A DNA stretch of 14,857 nt from Echinostoma caproni (taxonomy: Eukaryota; Platyhelminthes; Trematoda; Plagiorchiida; Echinostomatidae): positions 34,827-49,683 of the forward strand of contig UZAN01042074.1 in the NCBI GenBank assembly GCA_900618425.1. Direction: 5' to 3'. How positions within the stretch are numbered: position 1 is the stretch's first letter; each line of letters begins with the position of its first letter. A program made the translations under genes and the position numbers. Below, piece by piece: positions 1 to 8,330 of the stretch. The notes beneath the pieces were generated by a model that searched no databases, was not told the DNA's origin, and saw nothing but the letters and a program-made list of their open reading frames with translations.

Positions 1-1239
1 TGGTGATGCAACTGTGGAGCATCAGATGGTTTCACCCGGGGCAGGAACTATTGTGTGGTTCAAGCAAGTGAAAGAAATAGATGTGTAATTGATGTTATCA
101 GGATCTACGGCGTACATATGACCTGTTAGTTGCACACAAGAAAGGGGATTTTTGACCTGCACCGGAATGTTTAGAAATAATGTACACGATATGTCGGCCA
201 CAGGGAACACCAGTTCATTTGGACAGGACTTGAAAGTGCATGAACCAGAATGGATTACGAGAGAACCGCAAATCAAACAGGTTAGCATGTTTGTAAACAT
301 GGAGATGTATGATGAATACGATTGGAGTAAAATTAACCCAACCAATTCTATTTGCCACTCCTAGTAGGGCAGGCCAGAATATTAACAATTGAAACATAAA
401 CGACAACTAACGGATGACCAGTCCAAGAGGTGTACTGTCGGTTGCTTGGGCATACGTTAGGATAAGGCATACTACAACTGATATCATTTACATGTGTAAT
501 GATTATCGTTGTAGATAATGGATGACACATTGAGGTAGAAGGAAACGAGCTAGGTGACGAGATTGCATCTTGACAAACACTCCTTGATTAACAATCAGTG
601 AAGTAAAATTGCACCTTTGTTGTTGAGCAAACTGCCAGCAACCAATAAGACAGGTCGTCGATAACTTCGTTTTTGATAGCTGAACTACGCAGTCAGCCAA
701 ATATGTGACGTATTTTAGTCTGCTGATACTGTAATGACCTCTATTCCATCTGTGAAAGAATTCCTGTTGTGTCCCGTTTGAGTAGGTAGACAAGCACGCA
801 GTGCGTTATGCAGTACGTTTATTGTAGAGCGCACTTACGTGACAGGTTAGCAAGGGTCACTGAGCAACACGAAGGAAGGCAGGCGGCCAACAATTGGCTG
901 AACGGTCACTGAACATCCGTATATGATCGAGCAGACATTCAAACAGTCAGCTAATCAATCAGCATAGACAATCACTCCACCATCGCGGCCACTGGCATGC
1001 TTGGCAGACGTATTAGTTATTTGTTGACCAAACAAACTCCAAAAGGTGTTCACTTTCCATTAGGAAATGAGGTGAGAAAGTATAATATGTACGGTCCACG
1101 TGACTTCCGTGCAACATGGACACATGTTAGTGAGACGAGAATGATCATACATGCTGTTTATTACAGCACCGTCTGAATGGCTCTTGATGTCTCCTGAATT
1201 GAACAGCTATTTCTGGTTTAGATGTATTCGTTTTTCCTA
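1..1239. other. No recognisable gene
   Basis: I find no recognisable protein, RNA gene or repeat in this stretch. The longest open frame runs on minus from 345 to 22 (107 codons). It is cysteine-rich with a few N-x-T sites, so a secreted-protein exon is conceivable, but it matches no family I know and I see no convincing splice sites. A second minus frame at 503-793 (96 codons) is equally anonymous. Both are most likely chance frames in non-coding DNA. Confidence 0.5.
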
Positions 1240-1345
1240 ATAAGTTTTGCGAAGTGGCCACTTCACAAGCACTGATGATATCACCTCGGCTGGTGATGAA
1301 GTGTTTGCAAACAAATTGCCAAGCTCGGTGACACAGGCGAATTGG
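1240..1345 (+). repeat. Dispersed repeat, copy A, with hammerhead-like core
   Basis: This segment aligns by eye with 7041-7135 (copy B). The shared blocks are TCACAAGCAC, a hairpin, and AAATTGCCAAGCT. In copy A the centre reads CTGATGA (1272-1278), then a 6-bp stem ATCACC/GGTGAT (1280-1285 with 1292-1297) closed by TCGGCT, then GAAG, then the palindrome GTTTGCAAAC. CUGANGA, stem II and GAAA are the conserved elements of hammerhead ribozymes, which occur in Penelope-like elements. Against a working ribozyme, one unpaired base separates CTGATGA from the stem, GAAG replaces GAAA, and I cannot build a good stem I with a proper NUH cleavage site. It is probably a decayed retroelement terminal repeat. 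Confidence 0.5.
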
Positions 1346-2030
1346 AACTTAATGGTGTATTTGTAGCTACTAAAACAAGTGGGCAAATCTAGGGCTCGCC
1401 CAAACTGCTTCATTGGGGATGCGTGAGACTACAGTTTCCCTTGGAAACAAAAGCGTAACCAAGCCAAATCATTCGTTCTGATCACCTGAACATTGGCCCT
1501 ACAGTAGAAAACACAGCTTTCTCTCCAAAGTGGGTTACTTAATTGAATCTAATGAGTGTCGGTTGAGCGATGACCTGTTGGGATGGTTGTTTACGCGAGG
1601 TATTGATTTAGTTACTGTGAATTTGTGTCAACAAAGTACAGTTCTTGAGATCACTTTGTTCCCGTTGATTACCCTGAAGAAAACAAACGTAAGTTTCTCA
1701 GCATGGGTAAAGCGTCATCTCCCACTATATTCGTCACAATGCAGCAGACCAACTATCAAGCTGATTGTCTAATGTAGCCACTTATATTCCGAGCAAGGTA
1801 GCGGTCGCGAAAATTCTATGGTTCAAACCTTTCGCGTAATACTGTCCGGAAGGTAATAAGGATAACGCCGAAATCGATTGTTGGGCGATTTCTAGCTTAC
1901 CTAAATTAATAAATTAGCTGGCCACAAACTACTCACGTAAAAGATCGTCTAAATTTAAAACAATGAGAACTAATAAAATAACAGTATGAGATAATGTTCG
2001 AAATAAATGCCCGTCATGTACAGCTATTTT
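1346..2030. other. No recognisable gene
   Basis: Nothing identifiable is seen here. The only open frame of note is on plus at 1530-1772 (80 codons). It has no recognisable domain and mixed composition, and I regard it as chance. Confidence 0.45.
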
Positions 2031-2049
2031 TATATATATATATATATAT
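2030..2049. repeat. Short TA microsatellite
   Basis: About ten uninterrupted TA units lie just outside the gypsy 3' LTR remnant. Confidence 0.9.
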
Positions 2050-2098
2050 GTATGATACTGGAAAGGGAAATGTATTTCCGATATAAGAGTCCTGTTGC

Positions 2099-2530
2099 TG
2101 GAGTTTGAATAACACCTGTATGATACTTATTAAGTGGGCAATATCGCATGCAATCCGGTAGATGAAACTCAAATGACAAAGATTTGTTCGGAGCAGTGAA
2201 GCGGTGATAATCGAAATAGTACTGAATGTAGAAATACAAAAACCAGTAATGTAAGCTCAGAACTGGATTGCCTCCACCCCAAACTGCAGACACCAATGAA
2301 ATGCAAGAAGATTGAATAGCAGCAAATATTTGTGTTTATTGATGGAATTTTCGCATATGCCGCATAATTGGTTGAACGACCGTCCTCAAATCACATAATT
2401 TTTGCGCTGACTAACTCGAATATCATGTTCGCCCGGTGTACTATTGGCCGAGCTTCTTGAATGTTGATTGGATGACATGAAACTGTACCTGGTCTTGCAT
2501 GGATTGTGGTCACGGAAGTCTGGATCATCA
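2099..2530 (-). repeat. Ty3/gypsy LTR remnant, 3' side of the element
   Basis: This block aligns with 5223-5688 along nearly its whole length. Over the last 107 bases (2424-2530 against 5582-5688) I count about 12 differences. On minus it begins TGATGATCCAG at 2530. A purine-rich stretch, GAGGGAAGTGAG (about 2533-2544), precedes it and fits a polypurine tract. It follows directly downstream of the integrase remnant, as a 3' LTR should. AATAAA is present on minus at 2335-2340 and is conserved in the other copy, so it may be the polyadenylation signal. The far end, near 2099, is placed by alignment only and could be off by about 10 bases. Confidence 0.72.
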
Positions 2531-2749
2531 CAACTCACTTCCCTCAAGAGTACCTCGTCAATCTAGCTCACCTCACGGCTAGACCTGCGAACTACAGTCG
2601 TTGGTCCCGCCTGTTCATGATGGTGTTCTTACGTTTCGATTGGTTGTGTCTACGCATCTAACTGATGCGTCTCCCTCGGGTCTTCTGACTGGGTTGGCAC
2701 CGGATTATCCTCCTCGCTTGTCTCTTGATGCCGATGGTTCGTGGATGAT
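2531..2749 (-). other. Post-integrase tail of the gypsy element
   Basis: This stretch lies between the stop codon after the integrase C-terminus (TAA at about 2747-2750) and the LTR. On minus it carries short open pieces, including a basic R-R-S-S-R patch near 2580, typical of the end of gypsy pol or of a 3' untranslated leader to the LTR. It is broken by several stops. The 68-codon plus-strand frame at 2601-2807 is antisense to this and is not a gene. Confidence 0.5.
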
Positions 2750-3645
2750 TAGAAGTGGATTTGGTCCACGTGTCGCTTGTGCACAGTGGCATCATTCAAG
2801 TCGGTAATTCCCACCATAGCTTGACCCAGTTGCCGTGTGACTATACCGGACGTGGGTCGCAAATCATTANACCACGACGTCGCTGAGGTCGAGGCACTGT
2901 AGGGAGGATTGCAAGCGTCTGGATTTAAAAAGCATTGTCGGGCTCTTCTTGGTGGTTGTATGTGTTGCGTTTCGGTATTGGAGTAGGAAGTTATCCATCA
3001 ACGTTTCCAATTCAGGTAGCGTTTTAGGATTGGCAGACGCCATTGTGCTCTTGACCGTTTTGACTAAATTTTCTGCCGGTGCATTCGAACAGGAGTGACG
3101 TGGCGCAGTTCAAAGATATCGGCAATCAATGCTGTCCATCCAAAGCTTCATTTCGGTCGAAGAACTGAGATCCGTTGCCAGTCACAAGCACTTGTGAAAT
3201 CCCTTCGCGACTAAAACATTTCTGTAGAACGTGTATCACAAATGCTGTGGTAGGCGTAGTCGTGAATAATACCTCTGGCAATTTGGAGTATGAATCGATC
3301 ATAACAAGGGCGTAATACCGGTTCAAAAATGGACCACAGAAATCCAAATGAACCCTTTACCATGGTATTTAACTTTCCGGCCATGGTGTCTAGTTTTTCG
3401 GCCTTGTTCAATGCTTATGTAAACACGACTCACAGTTATTAGCTGTTGCGTAAATGTCTGTGTCCAACTCAGGCCACCAACACACCTGTCTAGCCAATGA
3501 TTCCATCTTCTCCACCCTCATCTGTCCTTTAGGCAATTCATCTAGTAACGTCTTGCGTGGTGGCTGTGGGATTACCAATCAATCGTCGCGATACAACACA
3601 CCATCCAATTGCAGTGACAACTCCCCTCGTGGAGCAAAGAATTGA
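2750..3645 (-). pseudogene. Ty3/gypsy integrase, decayed
   Basis: The integrase of an LTR retrotransposon inserts element cDNA into the host chromosome. Reading minus, the domains run in the usual order. First comes the zinc-binding region (about 3600-3420), with the W-W-P block and C-E-S-C. The catalytic core starts at H-L-D-F-C-G-P (Asp codon 3342-3344) and continues through M-I-D-S-Y-S-K and V-T-G-N-G-S-Q-F. The glutamate of A-P-A-E-N (3071-3073) follows, then a C-terminal segment resembling L-R-P-T-S-G-I-V-T-R (about 2860-2755). Stops lie after R-D-D and H-K-H and before and after I-P-W. A frameshift separates the core from the glutamate segment, and an N sits at 2870. The catalytic second Asp is Gly (codon 3177-3179, GGC), and both zinc-ligand His positions read Pro and Gln. 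It resembles fluke CsRn1-type elements from memory. It is surely non-functional. Confidence 0.88.
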
Positions 3646-3948
3646 GGATACTTTCTCTTTATCTCTAGTGACCCCCTTTTCTTGATCACTGAGAGTATGA
3701 TCCCGTGACACTGCTTGTTAGATTTGCGTAAAGAGACACTGGTGATGCTGGGGAGATGAAATGACATTGTTCGGCCTCTGAAAATCGTGAGTAGCGAGGG
3801 AAGAAATCAGCCTGCGGGATTGTCTTCCCTGGACGGTGTCGGATGTCGTATCTGTATGCGGCTAGAGCAATGCTCCACCTCTCTAGCGTAGCAGCAGTGG
3901 ACTTCGTGATGAATTTGTTGGGGTTGAACAAGAACTGGACTACATATC
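3646..3948 (-). pseudogene. Ty3/gypsy RNase H C-terminal part and linker
   Basis: The minus frame 3931-3686 reads F-N-P-N-K, then S-T-A-A-T-L-E-R-W and A-Y-R-Y-D-I-R-H-R-P-G-K, then P-Q-A-D-F-F-P-R. This is the end of a gypsy-type RNase H domain; its usual final Asp (A-D) is kept. RNase H degrades the RNA strand during reverse transcription. The similarity starts abruptly near 3948, and upstream of it on minus there is a stop and no more recognisable RNase H or reverse transcriptase. A different frame (3767-3579) carries the linker toward the integrase, so at least one frameshift lies between the two parts. Confidence 0.82.
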
Positions 3949-5190
3949 AAAAGTAGATTGTACCAGCCAATCAGAAACCGTGCAGCTCAAACGGAAGCAG
4001 AATAACGGCAGAAATACTGGAACGTGTTTGGCAGAGGCCTGGACGACCAATGAGCTTGTTCTGCACGTATTATTTAATCCCCCTTATTTTCTTCCATAAA
4101 CGAAATACTACTCCTGTGGTTCTTTCCTCCCGTCTCGATTACGTGGGATAGTGCGTGCAAGTATCAATGTAGTCTAGTGCTCACGCCTCGTCCGTGATTT
4201 CGCATTCCGTGTTCAGCGCGTACTACTACCACTACCACTACTACTACTACTACTATTACTACTACTACTACTACTACTACTACTATTACTGTTACTATTA
4301 CTATTACTATTACTACAATTACTGCATAAGATTGAGGGCATTGTCCCATTATTATTAGGCCCAAATCCGTATGCATCAAAACGTCTGGTTCACATCCTGC
4401 GGCGGCAGCGAATTAGTATGATGGGCGTAACTATTAATTTTTTAAGTAAATGAAACCAAGGGAACAATTTAAGGTGAATTTAAACAGCTTCTTAAAGCCA
4501 TCTTAAAAGTTTGACCAATGCTCATCACAGAAGGCAGAACTAATTTTTAATTTATCTTGTTTTCGTGTTCCCTCAAGAATTTAAACTGTTCAATCGTTCC
4601 TCACGCTGGAATTTGAGCCGCAAGATCGGTGGTTTACTCTCTGGATGAACGACGTTATCGCGTCGGTATATTGCGTTTTGTTGTTGTTGATGAAACCGTT
4701 CCCATTCAACAGACACGTAACACTACTTATGATCTTTGCCTGGTCTGGTTGTGTGTTCAATGTACCTATTTGTTGATGACGTTTACCGTTTACGTGTGGC
4801 TCCTGGAATGAAGAATTCTCCTTTCAACACACTGGTTCATAATTCGAATACCAACAGGGACAACAAAATGCTAGGGTTTACAGATCAGTCTCAACAAGTG
4901 AAAATCAGGATTAGCGGCATATTTTAATCATCCCCCAGAAAACATCATTAGGGGTGAAATGCCTTTTTGGAAGTGATGATAGTTGCACAGTTCAGTTTTC
5001 TTTAGGTTCTGAACTTTCCACAACTGCTTAAATTTTCAGCTGATCCCTGTGGATACATATTCGACATGCAGGTAAAAAACCGTTTCTTTCAGTTTAATTA
5101 AATAATACCCAGTGATTGCCTCAAGTGAAAAAGCGAAAATGGGCCTCCTTAGATGATTATTAGGATTTTGAACTTAACTCTAATCTCACA
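3949..5190. other. Unrecognised interior of the gypsy remnant
   Basis: In a complete element the stretch between the 5' LTR and RNase H would hold gag, protease and reverse transcriptase. I cannot recognise any of these on either strand. The ACT microsatellite sits inside. A 60-codon plus frame at 4629-4811, followed by an overlapping frame at 4736-4927, is hydrophobic in places (V-W-L-C-V and Y-L-L-M-T-F) but matches nothing I know. Either the coding part was deleted and foreign DNA was inserted, or the two LTRs do not belong to one element. Confidence 0.5.
4221..4324. repeat. Interrupted ACT/ATT trinucleotide microsatellite
   Basis: This is about 34 trinucleotide units, mostly ACT, with some ACC at the left and ATT and GTT toward the right. 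Interruptions increase toward the 3' side. Translated on minus it gives a poly-Val/Ile run that is meaningless as protein. Confidence 0.97.
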
Positions 5191-5191
5191 A

Positions 5192-5221
5192 GACGTCGGC
5201 GATTTTACAGCTTCGTCACCA
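5192..5221 (-). other. Possible decayed tRNA-Trp primer binding site
   Basis: Immediately after the inferred 5' LTR end, the minus strand reads TGGTGAC (5221-5215). About 15 bases later it reads CCGACGTC (5199-5192). Together these recall the two halves of a tRNA-Trp-complementary primer binding site, the type described for CsRn1-like fluke elements. The 15-base interruption makes this a weak call; a chance match to the first 7 bases is quite possible. Confidence 0.3.
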
Positions 5222-5222
5222 C

Positions 5223-5688
5223 TGAGCAAATAAGTAAATGTTACATCTGAGCCGTATCAATGAAGTGCAAATAATTCAGTAGAAGTAACTTTCAATCCCA
5301 ACCGTCTGGCAACATTCCATTGAAACTGCCTGTGGTAATCGGAATAGTATTGAATTTCGTAATACGAGAACCCGTACTCTACTGTACAGAACTGAATTGG
5401 CCCCAACCCTAACTGCGGACATCAATGAAATACACGAGGAATTGATAGCAGCAAATGCTTGTTTATTGATAGAATTAGATAATGTTTTATAGAACGTAAT
5501 AATCCACATGATGGGTTGAACGAGCATCGTCTAATCACGTAACCATTTGCACCGACGTATCATATGTGCTAACTCGGATGTCATGTTCGCCCGATGTACC
5601 ATTGGTCGAGCTTTCTGAACAGNGATTGGATGACATGAAACTGTACCTAGTCGTGCAAGGATTGCGGTCACGGAAGTCTGGATCATCA
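5223..5688 (-). repeat. Ty3/gypsy LTR remnant, 5' side of the element
   Basis: This is a homologue of 2099-2530 in the same orientation, on the correct side to be the 5' LTR of the same element. On plus it opens TG at 5223 and closes GATCATCA at 5688, so it is bounded by TG...CA. Its length is about 466 bp. The AATAAA on minus (5462-5467) is conserved. An N lies near 5623. A CTCAAG just outside (5695-5700) also occurs just outside the other LTR, so it could instead be the 3' LTR of another copy. I see no matching target-site duplication at the outer ends. Confidence 0.68.
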
Positions 5689-5729
5689 GACTGCCTCAAG
5701 TGCTTCCGATACGTGGGCTGATACAAATC

Positions 5730-5823
5730 GGCGGTGGTGACCCCCGCGGTAACGACATCAAATTATCACCCAGCGGGGTTGTGTGTTCGAATCCCACAAC
5801 TACCGCCTGACTTACCCCTTTTT
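5730..5823 (+). repeat. tRNA-like (SINE-head-like) segment
   Basis: GGCGGTGGT (5730-5738) pairs over 9 bases with ACTACCGCC (5799-5807), enclosing 78 bp, a tRNA-sized fold. The T-arm is clear: GTGTG (5781-5785), loop TTCGAAT (5786-5792), CCCAC (5793-5797), with one T/C mismatch. It contains the pol III B-box core GTTCGAATCC. A D-loop-like GCGGTAACG (5746-5754) may be the rest of an A box, but the D-stem and anticodon arm are not canonical. TTTTT at 5819-5823 could stop pol III. A decayed tRNA gene or the head of a tRNA-derived SINE fits best. The start also resembles a tRNA-Trp primer site, which I consider coincidental. Confidence 0.5.
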
Positions 5824-5829
5824 GTGTTG

Positions 5830-6464
5830 AATGACAGCTCTTTGATTGGCCACTTCACTCTTCCTGAAAATTGTATCTTTGTATGCGCAATAAGAGGAGG
5901 GAAAACTAAAAGGAAGAAAAAGAAGATCTAACGGTCTCCAGGTTCAGTTGATAACAATCTGCAGATAGTTAGCGGTCGCAAGTGAGAGAGAGAGATTTGA
6001 CTTGTGACTAGATAAATCAAGTACACCTCGGCCTGCCGGTTTAGTCCTCGCAAACCACGTTTGTAGTAGTCGTTGACCAGTGCAATGAGAACAGGTGTCT
6101 TACTAGTAAAAGAAAGACCACTAATGGAGTATTACTTGCAACTGTCTGCGCGGGTACACTCATATCCTGGATTAAACCGAGTGGCAAAAGCCAATTTGGA
6201 ATTCCAGTTCGTACTGTGTTTGTTCAATTCGACAATTATTCACGATTGAATAACGAAATTTCAAACCAAACTAATCATTATTTTCTTGATGTTTTGCTTC
6301 ACGCAAGACCAAGGTGTTGTCAATTCTGACTGCAATAGTTTGCCAAACTTGGTAAGAACATGTAGGCATCCTATTGAAAGACCAGCATAAACATCATATT
6401 GAACAAGGGTGAACTGACCATCAGTGCCTCGGAGTCGTGCGACTGCCAATGAGTGGAAGGAAGA
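5830..6464. other. No recognisable gene
   Basis: There is a purine-rich stretch at 5893-5925 and a short GA run at 5984-5993. A 62-codon minus frame at 6261-6449 has no recognisable domain. Nothing else is identifiable. Confidence 0.45.
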
Positions 6465-6566
6465 TAAATACTGAAGGGTTGAATAAAATACGGTTTTTTC
6501 AGCTCACTGAATGTGTCAAGAAGCACTGTTATGATCAACTCACCCTGATCGTTTTTAGTTCAGGGT
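6465..6566 (+). repeat. Dispersed repeat, decayed copy C
   Basis: GGTTGAATAAAA...GGTTTTTTCAGCTCA... (about 6478-6510) aligns with the block upstream of copy B (about 6975-7012). It is followed by AAGCACTG, matching AAGCACTG in copy A. The hairpin that follows has changed to ACCCTGA (6542-6548) and TCAGGGT (6560-6566), with an 11-base loop. The copy is diverged, so homology of the hairpin part is less certain than that of the upstream block. Confidence 0.4.
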
Positions 6567-6567
6567 A

Positions 6568-6590
6568 CACGTGTGTGTGTGTGCGCGCGT
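6568..6590. repeat. GT/GC dinucleotide microsatellite
   Basis: An alternating purine-pyrimidine run (ACGTGTGT... to GTGCGCGCGT). Such a run can adopt Z-form DNA. Confidence 0.85.
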
Positions 6591-6959
6591 TGTCGCAACT
6601 GAGGCCTTGTTGATTGACATTCGTTGATTCGCACCCTTTTTTTTACTGACTCTATTGTACGCAACCGTTATGCTATCCAATAATGCTGGTTCAGTGCTTG
6701 CAACTCTTATCCGATCCACATAATGATTTTATTTTCATCCTGGCCCCTAAAACAGGAGCTCAATCACAAGCTTCATTGTGCTACAGGTATTAGTTTGGCC
6801 CATGTAAACAAATTTTGATTCAAATCACTGTTAAGCACATTACTTGTTTGGCAACGATGTAAAGCAAAACGAGCAATTTGGATGGGTTCCGAATAGACCG
6901 GTTATTATTCCAACTGAAAGCGTTTGTGGGCTGAAATTCTGCTTGCATCATACGAACTC
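6591..6959. other. No recognisable gene
   Basis: A T8 run sits near 6637-6645. I see no open frame of interest and no recognisable repeat. Confidence 0.45.
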
Positions 6960-7145
6960 GCCTAACTAACTACGGGATTGAATAAAAATGTCATTCGGTT
7001 CTTTTAGCTCAGGTGAACTGAATTCCATTTCGGCATCATCATTCATCACAAGCACGAATGATGTGACCTTCGGATGGTGATAAAAAGTTTACAAATAAAT
7101 TGCCAAGCTGAGAGAACAGACAAAATGGAACCAGTGTCATTTTAC
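6960..7145 (+). repeat. Dispersed repeat, copy B, with hammerhead-like hairpin
   Basis: The left part (GGATTGAATAAAAA, then a T-rich piece and AGCTCA) matches copy C. The right part (7041-7135) matches copy A, with TCACAAGCAC, a hairpin and AAATTGCCAAGCT in the same order and spacing. In this copy the CTGATGA box is damaged (CGAATGA), and GAAA reads TAAAAA after GGTGA. The copy is therefore more decayed than A at the putative catalytic core. Confidence 0.5.
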
Positions 7146-7633
7146 TTGAGTTTTCTTTGACGAGTTCAAATTTTATAGTGAAGATCAAAGATCAAATAAT
7201 TGCAACTACACACTGTAGCCTAACGGTTTTGAAGTGAATTCAGTATCTCGTATAACCTCAAACATTGGAAAGATTTTAGTCCTTACTTAGGGTTATTACC
7301 AGAACAGAAATAAAATATAGCTCAACAGGAAAACGAGAATAGTGGTGACCTCTATGTAAGGCTACTCATTGGTTTCGCTTAGTCGCAGTTTCTAATTGAA
7401 GAGGAAAACAGCACTGGTGTCCACGCAAAATGCTCAGGCAGATTTTACTGCACCTCTACTTCTAAAACAAGTCTATATCTGTGGTCAGTTCTTCAGTTAT
7501 ACGCAACTGCGATAGTACCAAAATGTTTGCTCTTTAGGCTCTCAGTGTGTTGGAAGTACCTGTGTCTTCCTGACACGCACAGGTCAGGTTTCCATTTAAT
7601 CAAAACTGATCGAGTGAACCTGGGAAGCCAGGG
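7146..7633. other. No recognisable gene; one small hairpin
   Basis: The only structure seen is a perfect 7-bp inverted repeat, ACCTGTG/CACAGGT (7558-7564 and 7578-7584). The plus frame 7527-7715 (62 codons) has no recognisable content. Confidence 0.45.
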
Positions 7634-7948
7634 ATGGGTGTGGCAAAAAGAATACTTTCACGGATCGATTCCATTATTCCTCATCAAAATGAACCAGTTG
7701 ATCATATCTGTTTGACAGACCCAAGCAAATCCTACACTATTCAAGCGTTACCAGAAAAACACTACAGCCGGGTACCAGCTACAATATCCGTTGATGCCAC
7801 CGAACCAGATGACAACACTGTTGAATCTGAACAGGCAAGTCAGAAGACAAACACTGCGAGAGGAATTCCTTTTGTATGCTCTCATCGGTCGCGTACGTAT
7901 AACATCGGACAAGATAGACAAATGAAGCGAATTGAGAAATCTAGTTAG
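7634..7948 (+). pseudogene. Open frame ending in a Penelope-like endonuclease fragment
   Basis: This is a 104-codon plus frame. The first 70 or so residues are not recognised; they are acidic and polar (D-A-T-E-P-D-D-N-T-V-E-S-E). The end, from residue about 74 (T-A-R-G-I-P-F-V-C-S then T-Y-N-I-G-Q-D-R-Q-M-K-R-I), is the inverted near-copy of the Penelope-like segment at 8226-8318. It resembles the GIY-YIG block Y-I-G-x-T-x-R with residues missing. The frame therefore looks like a chimera of unknown DNA and a retroelement piece. I doubt it is expressed as a gene. Confidence 0.3.
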
Positions 7949-8318
7949 TATTTATTACTCATGTGTGTATGTGTGTGTGATTGTGTACAGTGTATGTGAT
8001 GCACGTGATTGGTTACAGTCAGGGAAGGCCAAGGGTAAAGGTCATACGTTTTTGGATGCACAGTGTGGGGTTTCTTGTGAGCGATCGATAATGCCTCGAG
8101 TATCCTTAGTCAGTATTTGTCTCGATGACGTAACAAAACCGAGAACGCGTTCGTAAGGTCTACCCTGTGGCCGCTTTCAACCAAGTGACGTGCGATGGCG
8201 GAATTCCATCTGCGTGATGTGGTCCGATTTCTTAATTCGCTTCATTTGTCTATCTTGTCCGATGTTATACGTACACGACCGATGAGAGTATACGAAAGGA
8301 ATTCCTCTCGCAGTGTTT
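7848..8318. repeat. Inverted repeat, 91-bp arms
   Basis: The arm at about 7849-7940 is the reverse complement of about 8226-8318. I count 4 differences in 91 aligned bases, and similarity drops sharply outside. The spacer is about 285 bp. A transcript through both arms would fold into a long hairpin. The arms encode part of a Penelope-like endonuclease, and the spacer holds the rest of the minus-strand copy. Confidence 0.9.
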
Positions 8319-8330
8319 TTCTGTTCATAT
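7985..8330 (-). pseudogene. Penelope-like element, GIY-YIG endonuclease C-terminal part
   Basis: On minus, one frame gives I-P-F-V-Y-S, then C-T-Y-N-I-G-Q-D-R-Q-M-K-R (about 8300-8235), a worn Y-I-G-x-T-D-R block. After a frame change comes S-A-I-A-R-H-L-V-E-S-G-H-R-V-D-L (8202-8155). Next are R-H-R-D-K-Y, a stop, L-R-I-L-E-A-L-S-I, and after another shift K-P-T-L-C-I-Q-K. The order R-H-x3-x-G-H followed by L-E-A-L-x-I and the Q-K end is that of the GIY-YIG domain of Penelope-like retroelements, which nicks target DNA. No reverse transcriptase of this family is seen upstream. The assignment rests on remembered motifs; frameshifts and a stop make it a pseudogene. Confidence 0.6.

Noticed and set aside
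22..345. Cysteine-rich 107-codon minus frame as a secreted-protein exon
   Set aside because: No recognisable domain, no signal peptide and no splice evidence. It cannot be supported without a search or transcripts.
2601..2807. 68-codon plus-strand open frame
   Set aside because: It is antisense to the end of the gypsy integrase and its 3' tail, whose minus-strand residues are recognisable.
3211..3411. 66-codon minus-strand frame overlapping the integrase core
   Set aside because: The neighbouring frame carries the integrase motifs (H-L-D-F-C-G-P, M-I-D-S-Y-S-K). This one is the shadow, although both cover the same block.
4164..4379. Minus-strand frame with a poly-Val/Ile run
   Set aside because: It is the translation of the ACT microsatellite and not a membrane protein.
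4629..4927. Two overlapping hydrophobic plus frames, possible membrane exon
   Set aside because: No family recognised, both short, in different frames, and without clear splice sites. Kept only as a note under the unrecognised gypsy interior.
5738..5755. Plus-strand TGGTGACCCCCGCGG as a second primer binding site
   Set aside because: It lies on the wrong strand for the LTR beside it and is better explained as part of the tRNA-like fold closed by ACTACCGCC.
7800..8330. CRISPR or tandem array
   Set aside because: There are only two arms, in inverted orientation, with coding similarity; no regularly spaced direct repeats occur anywhere in the window.
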